Assembly (NCBI GenBank): GCA_964393405.1
Contig: CAYMTR010000014.1
Location: forward strand, 5,795-69,794
DNA: 64,000 nucleotides
Direction of reading: 5' to 3'
DNA from: CAYMTR01 sp964393405
Lineage (GTDB): Bacteria; Bacteroidota; Bacteroidia; Bacteroidales; Prolixibacteraceae
The notes beneath the pieces are model-generated. The model saw nothing but the letters and a program-made list of their open reading frames with translations, did not search any database and had not been told where the DNA came from. Positions 54,195-62,521 of the stretch are shown here, piece by piece; position 1 is the first letter of the stretch; the number at the start of each line of letters is the position of its first letter. A program made the position numbers and the translations under genes.

Positions 54195-54201
54195 CCTCCT
54201 T
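54195..54201 (-). promoter_or_regulatory. Strong Shine-Dalgarno sequence of the MCP gene
   Basis: AAGGAGG followed by ATTGAT and the ATG at 54186-54188. It is the only canonical ribosome binding site of this strength I see in the window. Confidence 0.85.
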
Positions 54202-54209
54202 CACAAGAT

Positions 54210-54617
54210 TTAATTATTATTCAATACTGGAAAATATTTGTTTTCGTTTTTAATATTTTTTAATGCATTATCAAAATCTGTTGTAAAATTGGTTTTCAAA
54301 ATCCCCGCTTGAAAACCAATTCTTTGCATGTCAAAATGAACATTATAATCGTCACTCATAGTAACTCCAATAATTTTCATTTGATTGTTCTTTACTAATG
54401 CCAGCTTAGCAGCTATGAGTCCATTTATCTCTGGAAGATAAATATCCATTAAGACTATATCAGGTGTAATATCTTTTATTAATTCAAAAAAATGGAGGGC
54501 ATCATTTGCTTCTCCGATTATTTCGATATCATTCCGATTTTCAAATAGATATTTCAGGGCATCAATAAATCCCTGATTATCATCAACTATTATTATTTTT
54601 TGTTTTTCACCAATCAT
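54210..54617 (-). CDS. Stand-alone receiver-domain protein (CheY-like)
   Basis: A 135-residue single receiver domain: acidic pair VDDN (about 11-14), phospho-Asp in IVLMDIYLPEI and the Lys in GILKTN; the switch Thr/Ser region reads IGVTMSDD. No output domain. It lies between the NarL-type regulator (110 bases upstream) and the chemoreceptor (21 bases downstream). It could be a CheY-like output of the MCP or a phosphate sink for the neighbouring kinase. Confidence 0.88.
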   Translation of the reverse strand: MIGEKQKIIIVDDNQGFIDALKYLFENRNDIEIIGEANDALHFFELIKDITPDIVLMDIYLPEINGLIAAKLALVKNNQMKIIGVTMSDDYNVHFDMQRIGFQAGILKTNFTTDFDNALKNIKNENKYFPVLNNN

Positions 54618-54727
54618 CTTGAATCTTTTTACATGACAAAAGTAATATCAGATTAAAATATGATGAAAGGGAAATTATCCAATTTGATTGGGATAAATAC
54701 TTGAAGTTTTTAAGGGAAAACCCTTGT

Positions 54728-55384
54728 TCAAAATTCTACTATATGATTCTTGATAGCGTAAAGTACCAGGGAAACTGAATTTGTTGTATTTGTCTTGTCC
54801 ATTAATTTGGCTTTATGACCTTCAACAGTCTTAGGACTGATGAAAAGTTTTTCAGCTATTTGATTGTTTGAATATGCCTCACACAGAAGTTTAAGGACTT
54901 CCAATTCCCTGTCAGATATTTCTAATTGTTTAATTAATTTTTCTCCTATGGGAGATTGCTCTTTTCTTAGAATTATTTTCATTAATAATTCCTGAGAAAA
55001 ATAATTTCTGTTATTAAAAACTTCATTTATTGCGATAGTTAATTCCTTACTGCCGGCATCTTTCAACACAAATCCTTTAACACCGGATTCAATCATTTTA
55101 AGATAATGTTCTTGATCTCCGTGCATCGATAGTACTATTATTTTTAAATCCGGATATAACTCAAGTGACTTAATGGTTGCATTTATACCATTCATGATGG
55201 GCATATCTATATCCAAAAGTACAATGTCTGGCTTTACTGTTTTTATTTTATTCAAATATTCAAGTCCATTTGATGCTTCATCGATAATATCAAAATCAGG
55301 ATTCTTTGATAATACAAATCTTAATCCTTCCCTGAATAAATCATGGTCATCTACTATAACCAGTTTAATTGTCTTTTTATTCAT
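54728..55384 (-). CDS. NarL/FixJ-family response regulator
   Basis: A 218-residue regulator with a receiver (VDDHDLFREGLRFVL, phospho-Asp in VLLDIDMPIMNG, Lys in GFVLKDAG) and a C-terminal LuxR-type HTH (about 150-215; ISDRELEVLKLLCEAYSNNQ, LFISPKTVEGHKAKL). It begins 8 bases after the stop of the HisKA_3 kinase, its obvious partner. Confidence 0.94.
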   Translation of the reverse strand: MNKKTIKLVIVDDHDLFREGLRFVLSKNPDFDIIDEASNGLEYLNKIKTVKPDIVLLDIDMPIMNGINATIKSLELYPDLKIIVLSMHGDQEHYLKMIESGVKGFVLKDAGSKELTIAINEVFNNRNYFSQELLMKIILRKEQSPIGEKLIKQLEISDRELEVLKLLCEAYSNNQIAEKLFISPKTVEGHKAKLMDKTNTTNSVSLVLYAIKNHIVEF

Positions 55385-55392
55385 AAATTGTT

Positions 55393-57021
55393 TTATATCT
55401 TTAGAATTGCTTTTGCTTTAAATCCGTTTCCTGGTGAAGTAATATATTCTATTGATCCACCCAGTTTTTCTATTCTGCTTCTTAAATTATACAAACCAAT
55501 GCCTTTAGAAATGAATATCTCATCATTTATGTCAAAGCCTTTCCCATTATCTTGATAATTAACAAATAGCGTTTGTTGCGTCTTCTCAATGTTAATGGTT
55601 ATGAGAGAAGACTGAGCATGTTTAATTGTGTTGTTAATCAACTCAGTCATATACCTATATAAAGATATTTCAGCTTCAGGTTTAAGTCGTTCATCTAAAT
55701 TAGACTCAAAAAGAATTTCAATTTTTTTACTGAATTTTATTTTTTGAATAAAAGAGCTTAACGCTCTGGTTAAACCAAAAGTTTCCAGAGCTTGAGGACT
55801 AAGATTATTTGATATTTCCTTTACACTTTTAATTGATTCTGTAAGTACATTTTCTATTCTTCCTTTGATATCAATATCACTAGGGTTGGAAAAGTATACC
55901 TCAAGGAAGATTTTTAAAGTTGATAGAAGTGGCCCCAATCCATCATGCAATTCTCTCGAAAATCGGGAACGCTCCTTTTCTTCTGCATCTATTGTGGCTA
56001 AGTATATTTGTTTTTCACGATTTATTTTATCTGTAAGATCGTGCATCATAAGCATATAGACATCTTGATTATTGTATCTTAGTCTTGAAGTGCTTATGTC
56101 AAGATTCTTTGATCCCTTGTATTTGAAATCATATTCAAATTCAAAACGAGAAGAATAGCTCTCCGGGCTATTTAAAAAATCTTCAAATTGAGTTTCTCCT
56201 TTGAGTGAAAAAGTTTGAGTAGGATTTATGGTTTTAATTTCAAAATCTGATAATCCGGTAAATGTTTTAAATGCTTCGTTATAATCAATGATTGTTCCGT
56301 CTTTATTTATAATTAAAATTGGATCAGAATTTTTGTCGAATATGTTCCTGAAATTTCTTTCATTATTTATTGCAATGAGCTCTGATTCTATTCTTGTTTC
56401 TATTTCACGTTGAAGTTCAGATGTTACCTTAATTAGATTTTCATTTTTCTCTAATAGGATTTCATAGTTTTTCTTTAAGCTTTTTTGTATATGATTGAAA
56501 GAAAATGGAATCATCAATCCCAGTAAGATCATTATTAAAGTATAAGTCTGAATAGCAATTATCGGAAAACGTTCATCTGTTGGAAGCTGTTTAATTGTAA
56601 GTATTTCAGTTTTATAAAATATATATATTACTGTAAGAAGGGTTAGTGATAATATAAGAGTTCTGATACTGGCTTTGAAATTGAAAAATAGAGAAGTTAT
56701 TATAATTGCTGCACTTAGCCATAAGAATGATACTCCAATGAAGCCAAATTCTATTAGGTCTGTAAAACCTAATAAATATATATTTATAATGATTGATAAT
56801 GCCTTTATGTTATATTTTAATTTATGACGGAATATGGATATTATTACCATCATACAATAAATTGAAGCGTATATATACCAGAATGAAGTTAGTTTAAACA
56901 TAACTTCTCTTGCAATAGTGGAAGCTACTAATGGTAATCCAATAATTGAAATCACTACTAACGATGTGTCAACCAGCTTGTTCTTAATCTCATACTCATC
57001 GTTGGTTATATAGTCCTTCAT
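55393..57021 (-). CDS. Membrane sensor kinase with PAS and HisKA_3 domains (NarX-like output)
   Basis: A 542-residue kinase. Six or so hydrophobic helices occupy about residues 17-190, followed by a coiled coil, a PAS domain (about 228-330; NIFDKNSDPILIINKDGTI), HisKA_3 with RSRFSRELHDGLGPLLSTLK (phospho-His in ELHDGLG) and a HATPase (N-box ELINNTIKHAQ, G-box GKGFDINDE). It is the first gene of the leftward sensory operon and controls the NarL-type regulator just downstream. The PAS domain may bind a small ligand or sense redox. Confidence 0.92.
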   Translation of the reverse strand: MKDYITNDEYEIKNKLVDTSLVVISIIGLPLVASTIAREVMFKLTSFWYIYASIYCMMVIISIFRHKLKYNIKALSIIINIYLLGFTDLIEFGFIGVSFLWLSAAIIITSLFFNFKASIRTLILSLTLLTVIYIFYKTEILTIKQLPTDERFPIIAIQTYTLIMILLGLMIPFSFNHIQKSLKKNYEILLEKNENLIKVTSELQREIETRIESELIAINNERNFRNIFDKNSDPILIINKDGTIIDYNEAFKTFTGLSDFEIKTINPTQTFSLKGETQFEDFLNSPESYSSRFEFEYDFKYKGSKNLDISTSRLRYNNQDVYMLMMHDLTDKINREKQIYLATIDAEEKERSRFSRELHDGLGPLLSTLKIFLEVYFSNPSDIDIKGRIENVLTESIKSVKEISNNLSPQALETFGLTRALSSFIQKIKFSKKIEILFESNLDERLKPEAEISLYRYMTELINNTIKHAQSSLITINIEKTQQTLFVNYQDNGKGFDINDEIFISKGIGLYNLRSRIEKLGGSIEYITSPGNGFKAKAILKI

Positions 57022-57082
57022 TTAATTCAGATATTATAGTATTGTAATTACTCGAATTTATACTATTTTGATGAATCATAGA

Positions 57083-57116
57083 ATAAAAAAAGCCCGGAAT
57101 TTTATCCGGGCTTTAA
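57083..57116 (-). terminator. Intrinsic terminator of the leu operon
   Basis: A 10-bp GC-rich perfect stem (AAAGCCCGGA/TCCGGGCTTT) with a 6-base loop; the minus strand continues with a run of T. It lies 20 bases after the leuB stop. Confidence 0.9.
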
Positions 57117-57134
57117 TATTGAAATTGATATTTT

Positions 57135-58208
57135 TTATTTTTTATTTATATAATCGCTTATCCATTGCCCTACTTCAGATGTTTTATAAGCTTTTCCTTG
57201 CCCTGAAATATCTTCAGTGACAATGCCTTCTTTCAATGATTCTGAAACTGCTTCCCTGATTAAAGAACCTTCTTCCATCATATTAAAGGCATACTCAAAC
57301 ATCATTGCCGCTGATAATATTGTAGCTATTGGGTTTGCAATGTCTTTTCCTGCAGCTTGTGGGTATGATCCATGTATTGGTTCGAATACACTTGTGTGAA
57401 GTCCGATAGAGGCAGAAGGAAGTAATCCCAATGAACCAGTTATCACTGAAGCTTCATCAGTTAATATATCTCCAAACATGTTTTCTGTTACCATAACATC
57501 AAAACTTTTTGGCCATTGAATTATCCTCATTGCGGCATTATCTACAAACATGTATTCTGTTTCTACTTCGGGATATGATTTTGACATTTCCTGAGCAATT
57601 TGTCTCCAAAGACGTGATGTTTCAAGAACATTAGCCTTGTCTACAACAGTAAGCTTCTTTTTTCGTTTCATAGCATATTCAAAGCCTAACTTTAAAATGC
57701 GCTCAACTTCTTCTCTTGTGTAGACACAATTATCGAAGGCTGTATTCCCATCATCTTTTCTGCCTTTTTCTCCAAAATAAATCCCTCCTGTTAGTTCTCG
57801 AATGCACATAAAATTGGCACCTTCAACCAGTTCTTTCCTTAAGGGTGATTTGTGAATTAATGAATCAAAAGTTTCAATTGGTCGAAGATTGGCATATAAA
57901 CCAAGTTGTTTTCTCATTCTGAGAAGTCCTTGTTCCGGACGAACTTTAGCTGTTGGATCATTATCGAATTTTGGATCACCTATGGCTCCAAATAAAACGG
58001 CATCTGATTCCATGCAAAGTTGATGAGTTTCAGCAGGGTAGGGGTCACCTACCTTTTCTATAGCGCATGCGCCTGTAATTCCATGTTTGTAGATAAGTTC
58101 ATGCCCAAATTTTTCACATACAGCTTTTGTAACTTTTAAAGCCTGCTCAATAATTTCCGGACCAATTCCGTCGCCTGCCAAAACGGCAATGTTGAGTGTT
58201 TTACCCAT
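57135..58208 (-). CDS. leuB: 3-isopropylmalate dehydrogenase
   Basis: A 357-residue protein of the isocitrate/isopropylmalate dehydrogenase family. Evidence includes the N-terminal AVLAGDGIGPEI, the substrate Arg block LRMRKQLGLYANLRPI, the catalytic Tyr/Lys region (ELTGGIYFGEKG; VDKANVLETSRLWR) and the metal-binding Asp block MFGDILTDEASVI. It oxidises and decarboxylates 3-isopropylmalate with NAD+ in leucine synthesis. It is the last gene of the operon, 23 bases after the methyltransferase, and followed by a terminator. Confidence 0.95.
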   Translation of the reverse strand: MGKTLNIAVLAGDGIGPEIIEQALKVTKAVCEKFGHELIYKHGITGACAIEKVGDPYPAETHQLCMESDAVLFGAIGDPKFDNDPTAKVRPEQGLLRMRKQLGLYANLRPIETFDSLIHKSPLRKELVEGANFMCIRELTGGIYFGEKGRKDDGNTAFDNCVYTREEVERILKLGFEYAMKRKKKLTVVDKANVLETSRLWRQIAQEMSKSYPEVETEYMFVDNAAMRIIQWPKSFDVMVTENMFGDILTDEASVITGSLGLLPSASIGLHTSVFEPIHGSYPQAAGKDIANPIATILSAAMMFEYAFNMMEEGSLIREAVSESLKEGIVTEDISGQGKAYKTSEVGQWISDYINKK

Positions 58209-58231
58209 AATCTCTTATGTTTTAAATATTA

Positions 58232-58954
58232 TTATTTTATAGCACCAAATGCAGCAAAGTTATAATGCTTATGTAGTACTATGGTTTTTGAAAATCCTGT
58301 TTTTTTTAATATGTCTAACTGATAGCTTAATGTTCTGGGACTATCTTCACTTTTGTATTTGTTCATATTGTTGGTGATATATTTATCATCAAACCTTTCC
58401 TTCAAAATGTTAGTCCATCCCTTAAGCATCAGTTGATTTATTTCCTCAGTTTCACTTATTACAACATCATTTATCCAAAATGATCCTCCAGGTTTTAGAG
58501 CTTTGTATATTTTCCAAAATACAAGTTCCCATTCTTCATCTTCTCTTAAATGATGAAGTGTTGTCCCCGCAGTTATTATATCATACTTATTTTCTCCAAG
58601 ATCAGCTTCCCTATAATCACCAAGTATTGTAGTTATTTCACCTTTAGTTATTTCCTTTAATCTTTTTTCTGCTGCAATCAACATGTTTTCGCTAAAGTCA
58701 ACCAAGGTACAATCAGGATCGTTAAGAAGTGAGGCTACTTTAATTGCATAATTTCCTCCACCACATCCGATATCCATAATGTTTTTAGCTTCAGGATTGG
58801 TGATTACTGCAGATCTTGCAATTAATTCCATGCAAAGAGGCGAGTCTATTGCAGTTGATTGTCCTGTCTCGATATTTACAAATCTTTCGACCTGCATGTC
58901 AAAGTTCTTACGTATTTCTTCAGCTGAAGATTTCTTGTGTTTCAGTGAATTCAT
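58232..58954 (-). CDS. Class I SAM-dependent methyltransferase inside the leu operon
   Basis: A 240-residue methyltransferase with motif I NIMDIGCGGGNYAIKVA (about 60-76) and motif II/III region (CTLVDFSENML; YDIITAGTTLHHL). Its start overlaps the stop of the isopropylmalate synthase-like gene by 4 bases, and leuB follows 23 bases later, so it is part of the leucine operon. It resembles no leucine biosynthetic enzyme; the substrate is unknown. The context suggests modification of a branched-chain 2-oxo- or hydroxyacid intermediate, or a tRNA/small-molecule role, all inferred. Confidence 0.82.
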   Translation of the reverse strand: MNSLKHKKSSAEEIRKNFDMQVERFVNIETGQSTAIDSPLCMELIARSAVITNPEAKNIMDIGCGGGNYAIKVASLLNDPDCTLVDFSENMLIAAEKRLKEITKGEITTILGDYREADLGENKYDIITAGTTLHHLREDEEWELVFWKIYKALKPGGSFWINDVVISETEEINQLMLKGWTNILKERFDDKYITNNMNKYKSEDSPRTLSYQLDILKKTGFSKTIVLHKHYNFAAFGAIK

Positions 58955-60477
58955 TGCAGCTTGTTTTCAAGAATATTTAACATCTTTTCTGTTGCTTTTA
59001 TTGCTGCTGATGTCTGGTCAGAATCAAGACCCCTGGTTCTGAATTCATTTTCTCCCAACCATGTGATTACTGTTTCAACAAAAGCATCTGTTTTTCCTCC
59101 CGGAGGTATTGTTACTGAATAATCTATAAGCTTTGGAAAAGGTTTACGAAGTCGCTTATAGATTTTCTTAATCACGTTCATAAATGCATCATATTGACCA
59201 TCTCCATGAGCTGTGTCTTCATATATCCTGTTGTTGATTTTTATAGCTACAGAAGCAACAGGTTTAAGCCCGTAGGCTAGAGAAATACTATAATTCTTGA
59301 TTTCAATATTTTTGCTTATTGATTCATTGCGAAGGACATCGGAAACGATATATGGTAAATCTTCTGTGGATACAGTATTTTTCTTGTCCGACAGCTCAAT
59401 TACTTTATTAGTGACCTTTTTTAAAGCCTCAGTATCAAGATTTATACCCATATCTTCAAGATTCTTTTTGATATTGGCCTTCCCTGATGTTTTGCCCAAA
59501 GCATACTTTCTTTCCCTTCCGAATCTTTCCGGAAGTAAATCATTGAAATAAAGATTGTTTTTTGAATCGCCGTCTGCATGAACACCACTGCATTGTGTAA
59601 ACACGAATTCTCCAATTAATGGCTTATTTGTTGGAATTCTTATTCCCGAAAATGATTCAACCAACTTACTGACTAAATTAAGTTTACTCTCATCTACGTT
59701 TGTTTTCATCTTCAAATGGTCTTTTATTGTCCCGATTACACTTGAAAGAGGTGCATTTCCTGCTCTTTCACCAAGACCATTGATAGTAGTATGAATACAA
59801 GTAATTCCGGCTTTTATTGCATGAAAAATATTTGCAATAGCAAGATCATAATCGTTGTGAGCATGAAAATCAAAATTCAACTCAGGGTAAGTATCAACAA
59901 TTTCTTTGCAAAAATTATAGGTTTCATCGGGATTTAATATTCCTAATGTATCGGGAAGCATAAAATGATTTACCGGCTCTTTACGCAATCCGTTAATCAT
60001 GAAGTGAACGTATTCTTTTGAATGTTTCATCCCGTTTGACCAGTCTTCCAAATACAAATTTATTGTAAGACCCTTTTCTTTTGCAAGTTTGATGTTCAGC
60101 TTTACATCTTCAAGATGTTCTTCAGGCTTTTTTCTAAGCTGTTCTGTTACATGTTTATATGATCCCTTGCAAAGCAGGTTTAATACTTTGGCTCCGGAAT
60201 TTACTATCCATTCTATTGATGTTCCGTTATCAACAAATCCCAAAACTTCAATCCTGTCAATATATCCGTTTTTGTTAGCCCAATCGGTTATTTTCTTAAC
60301 TCCCTTGAATTCTCCTTCAGAAACTCTTGCTGATGCAACTTCTATTCGGTCAACTTTCAATTCGCTAAGAAAAACCTTAGCCATACTAAGCTTTTCCATT
60401 TCATTAAATGATACACCCGTAGTCTGTTCTCCATCCCTGAGTGTAGTATCCATTATCTTAATTAGATTTTTTTCCAT
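58951..60477 (-). CDS. Isopropylmalate/citramalate synthase-family enzyme (second LeuA-like)
   Basis: A 508-residue HMGL-like TIM barrel starting IKIMDTTLRDGEQTTGVSF, with metal-binding HAHNDYDLA and GLGERAGN blocks and a C-terminal LeuA dimer/regulatory domain (about 375-500). It is clearly different from the canonical leuA two genes upstream. Bacteroides genomes have the same second synthase next to leuD, and it is a good candidate for (R)-citramalate synthase, which would feed isoleucine synthesis through LeuCD and LeuB. An isopropylmalate synthase isozyme is the alternative. Confidence 0.85.
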   Translation of the reverse strand: MEKNLIKIMDTTLRDGEQTTGVSFNEMEKLSMAKVFLSELKVDRIEVASARVSEGEFKGVKKITDWANKNGYIDRIEVLGFVDNGTSIEWIVNSGAKVLNLLCKGSYKHVTEQLRKKPEEHLEDVKLNIKLAKEKGLTINLYLEDWSNGMKHSKEYVHFMINGLRKEPVNHFMLPDTLGILNPDETYNFCKEIVDTYPELNFDFHAHNDYDLAIANIFHAIKAGITCIHTTINGLGERAGNAPLSSVIGTIKDHLKMKTNVDESKLNLVSKLVESFSGIRIPTNKPLIGEFVFTQCSGVHADGDSKNNLYFNDLLPERFGRERKYALGKTSGKANIKKNLEDMGINLDTEALKKVTNKVIELSDKKNTVSTEDLPYIVSDVLRNESISKNIEIKNYSISLAYGLKPVASVAIKINNRIYEDTAHGDGQYDAFMNVIKKIYKRLRKPFPKLIDYSVTIPPGGKTDAFVETVITWLGENEFRTRGLDSDQTSAAIKATEKMLNILENKLQ

Positions 60478-60524
60478 ATAATTCTGAATGAAAAAGTTAT
60501 TGAGATATCTTGACAGGATTTTAT

Positions 60525-61115
60525 TTATTTTGAGGCTGATTCAAATCTTATAATCTCATCTTTCATAGCTACCAGATAATCAATGTCATCGTAGCCATTT
60601 AAAAGACATACTTTCTTATAATCATTTATTTCAAACACTTGTTTGGTTCCTATTGAATCATTGGTTATTTCCTGATTCTCCAAGTCAACAGTGAATGTTG
60701 ATTTCGGATCATTTTCTATTGTTGTAAACATCTCAGCAAGAAATTCAGGACTTACTTGGATCGGAAGTAATCCGTTGTTTAATGCATTATTTTTAAAAAT
60801 ATCAGCAAAAAAACTTGAAACAACAACCTTAAACCCTGCATCATATATTGCCCATGCTGCATGTTCACGACTCGACCCACTGCCAAAGTTCTTACCACCA
60901 ACAAGTATTTCACCTGAAAACTGGGGTTTGTTCATCACAAAATCAGGATTTGGATCATTGCCGTTGTAGCGCCAGTCGCGAAAGAGATTTTCTCCAAAAC
61001 CTTTACGTTCAATGGCTTTTAAAAACCTTGCAGGTATTATCTGGTCAGTATCTACGTTTTCTATGGGCAGAGGAACTGCTGTTGTTCTAATTTTTATAAA
61101 TTTTTCTATAGACAT
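60525..61115 (-). CDS. leuD: 3-isopropylmalate dehydratase small subunit
   Basis: From ATG 61115 (MSIEKFIKIRTTAVPL) the protein has 196 residues, the usual length. The longer frame would overlap leuC by 38 bases and lacks similarity. Motifs: VDTDQIIPARFLK, and the swivelling domain loop GGKNFGSGSSREHAAWA. With LeuC it isomerises 2- to 3-isopropylmalate (and probably citramalate). It lies 4 bases after the leuC stop. Confidence 0.94.
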   Translation of the reverse strand: MSIEKFIKIRTTAVPLPIENVDTDQIIPARFLKAIERKGFGENLFRDWRYNGNDPNPDFVMNKPQFSGEILVGGKNFGSGSSREHAAWAIYDAGFKVVVSSFFADIFKNNALNNGLLPIQVSPEFLAEMFTTIENDPKSTFTVDLENQEITNDSIGTKQVFEINDYKKVCLLNGYDDIDYLVAMKDEIIRFESASK

Positions 61116-61119
61116 AACT

Positions 61120-62514
61120 TTAGATTTTTGGGTTAGTAACTTTTCCTGTAATAGCACATGCTGCAGCGACTAAAGGACTGGCTAGTAATGTCCGTGATCC
61201 GGGTCCTTGTCTCCCTTCAAAGTTTCTGTTAGTTGTTGATACAGAATATTTACCTGCAGGTACTTTATCTGGATTCATTGCAAGGCAAGCAGAACAACCC
61301 GGTTGTCTTAATTCAAAACCGGCTTCTTCAAAAATTTCAACCAGCCCCTCTTCCTTGATTTGTTTTTCTACAGCTACCGAACCAGGTACCAACCACACAA
61401 TAACGTCATCAGCTTTTTTCTTTCCTTTAACATATTTTGCGAAAACTCTAAAATCTTCTATCCTTCCGTTTGTACAGCTACCAACAAATACATAATCTAC
61501 CTTTTTCCCCTCTATGGCTTCACCTTCTTGAAATCCCATATATTGCAGAGCTTTTTGATATGAAATTTTGTCGTTTCCAGAAAGAGTATCACTTGAAGGT
61601 ATATTTTCAGAAATTTTAATACCCATTCCCGGATTGGTTCCGAAAGTGATCATTGGGTCTATTTCTGAAGCATTAAAACTATATTCAGTGTCAAAAACTG
61701 CATTTTCTTCAGTTTTTAATGTTTTCCAATATTCTAGTGCTTTGTCCCAATCTTTACCTTTAGGAGCAAATTTCTTTACTTTTACATATTCAAATGTTTT
61801 TTCATCTGGTGCTATCATTCCTCCGCGGGCTCCGCATTCAATGCTCATATTGCATACCGTCATACGACCTTCCATTGTGAGATCCCGAATTGTGGAACCG
61901 GCAAATTCAATGAAATGACCTGTTCCTCCACTAGTCGAAATTTTTGAAATAACATAAAGGATGATGTCTTTAGCTGATACATTTGCTTTTAATTCACCAT
62001 CAATAGTAATCCTCATTTTTTTGGGTTTAGGCTGCATAATGCATTGACTGGCAAAAACCATTTCTACTTCGCTGGTACCAATTCCAAAAGCAACTGCCCC
62101 AAATGCTCCATGTGTGGATGTATGGCTATCGCCACATACTATTGTCATACCCGGCTGGGTAAGTCCTTGCTCCGGACCAATAATATGAACAACCCCATGT
62201 CCTTCATTACCAAGCCCATAGTGAGTAATTCCATTTTCTTCACAATTCCTGCGAAGCATGTCAACTTGATTTCTTGACATTTCGTCAACAATTGTTAAGT
62301 GTTGATCTTTAGTTGGTACATTATGATCAGGAGTTGCAGTTGTCTGGTCTGGACGGAAAACTTTTATTCCCCTTTTTTTCAATCCAAGAAATGCTACAGG
62401 ACTTGTTACCTCGTGGATAAAATGTCTGTCGATATATAACACATTTGGTCCTCCAACAACCTCTCTAACAACGTGTGAGTCCCAGATTTTATCAAATAAT
62501 GTTTTTGCTTCCAT
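61120..62514 (-). CDS. leuC: 3-isopropylmalate dehydratase large subunit
   Basis: A 464-residue aconitase-family protein with the three [4Fe-4S] ligands: Cys in FVGSCTNGRIEDF and the pair in GCSACLAMNPD. The substrate/core region includes CGDSHTSTHGAFG. Length and order match bacterial LeuC. It works with LeuD encoded directly downstream. It starts 7 bases after leuA. Confidence 0.95.
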   Translation of the reverse strand: MEAKTLFDKIWDSHVVREVVGGPNVLYIDRHFIHEVTSPVAFLGLKKRGIKVFRPDQTTATPDHNVPTKDQHLTIVDEMSRNQVDMLRRNCEENGITHYGLGNEGHGVVHIIGPEQGLTQPGMTIVCGDSHTSTHGAFGAVAFGIGTSEVEMVFASQCIMQPKPKKMRITIDGELKANVSAKDIILYVISKISTSGGTGHFIEFAGSTIRDLTMEGRMTVCNMSIECGARGGMIAPDEKTFEYVKVKKFAPKGKDWDKALEYWKTLKTEENAVFDTEYSFNASEIDPMITFGTNPGMGIKISENIPSSDTLSGNDKISYQKALQYMGFQEGEAIEGKKVDYVFVGSCTNGRIEDFRVFAKYVKGKKKADDVIVWLVPGSVAVEKQIKEEGLVEIFEEAGFELRQPGCSACLAMNPDKVPAGKYSVSTTNRNFEGRQGPGSRTLLASPLVAAACAITGKVTNPKI

Positions 62515-62521
62515 AAATTAT

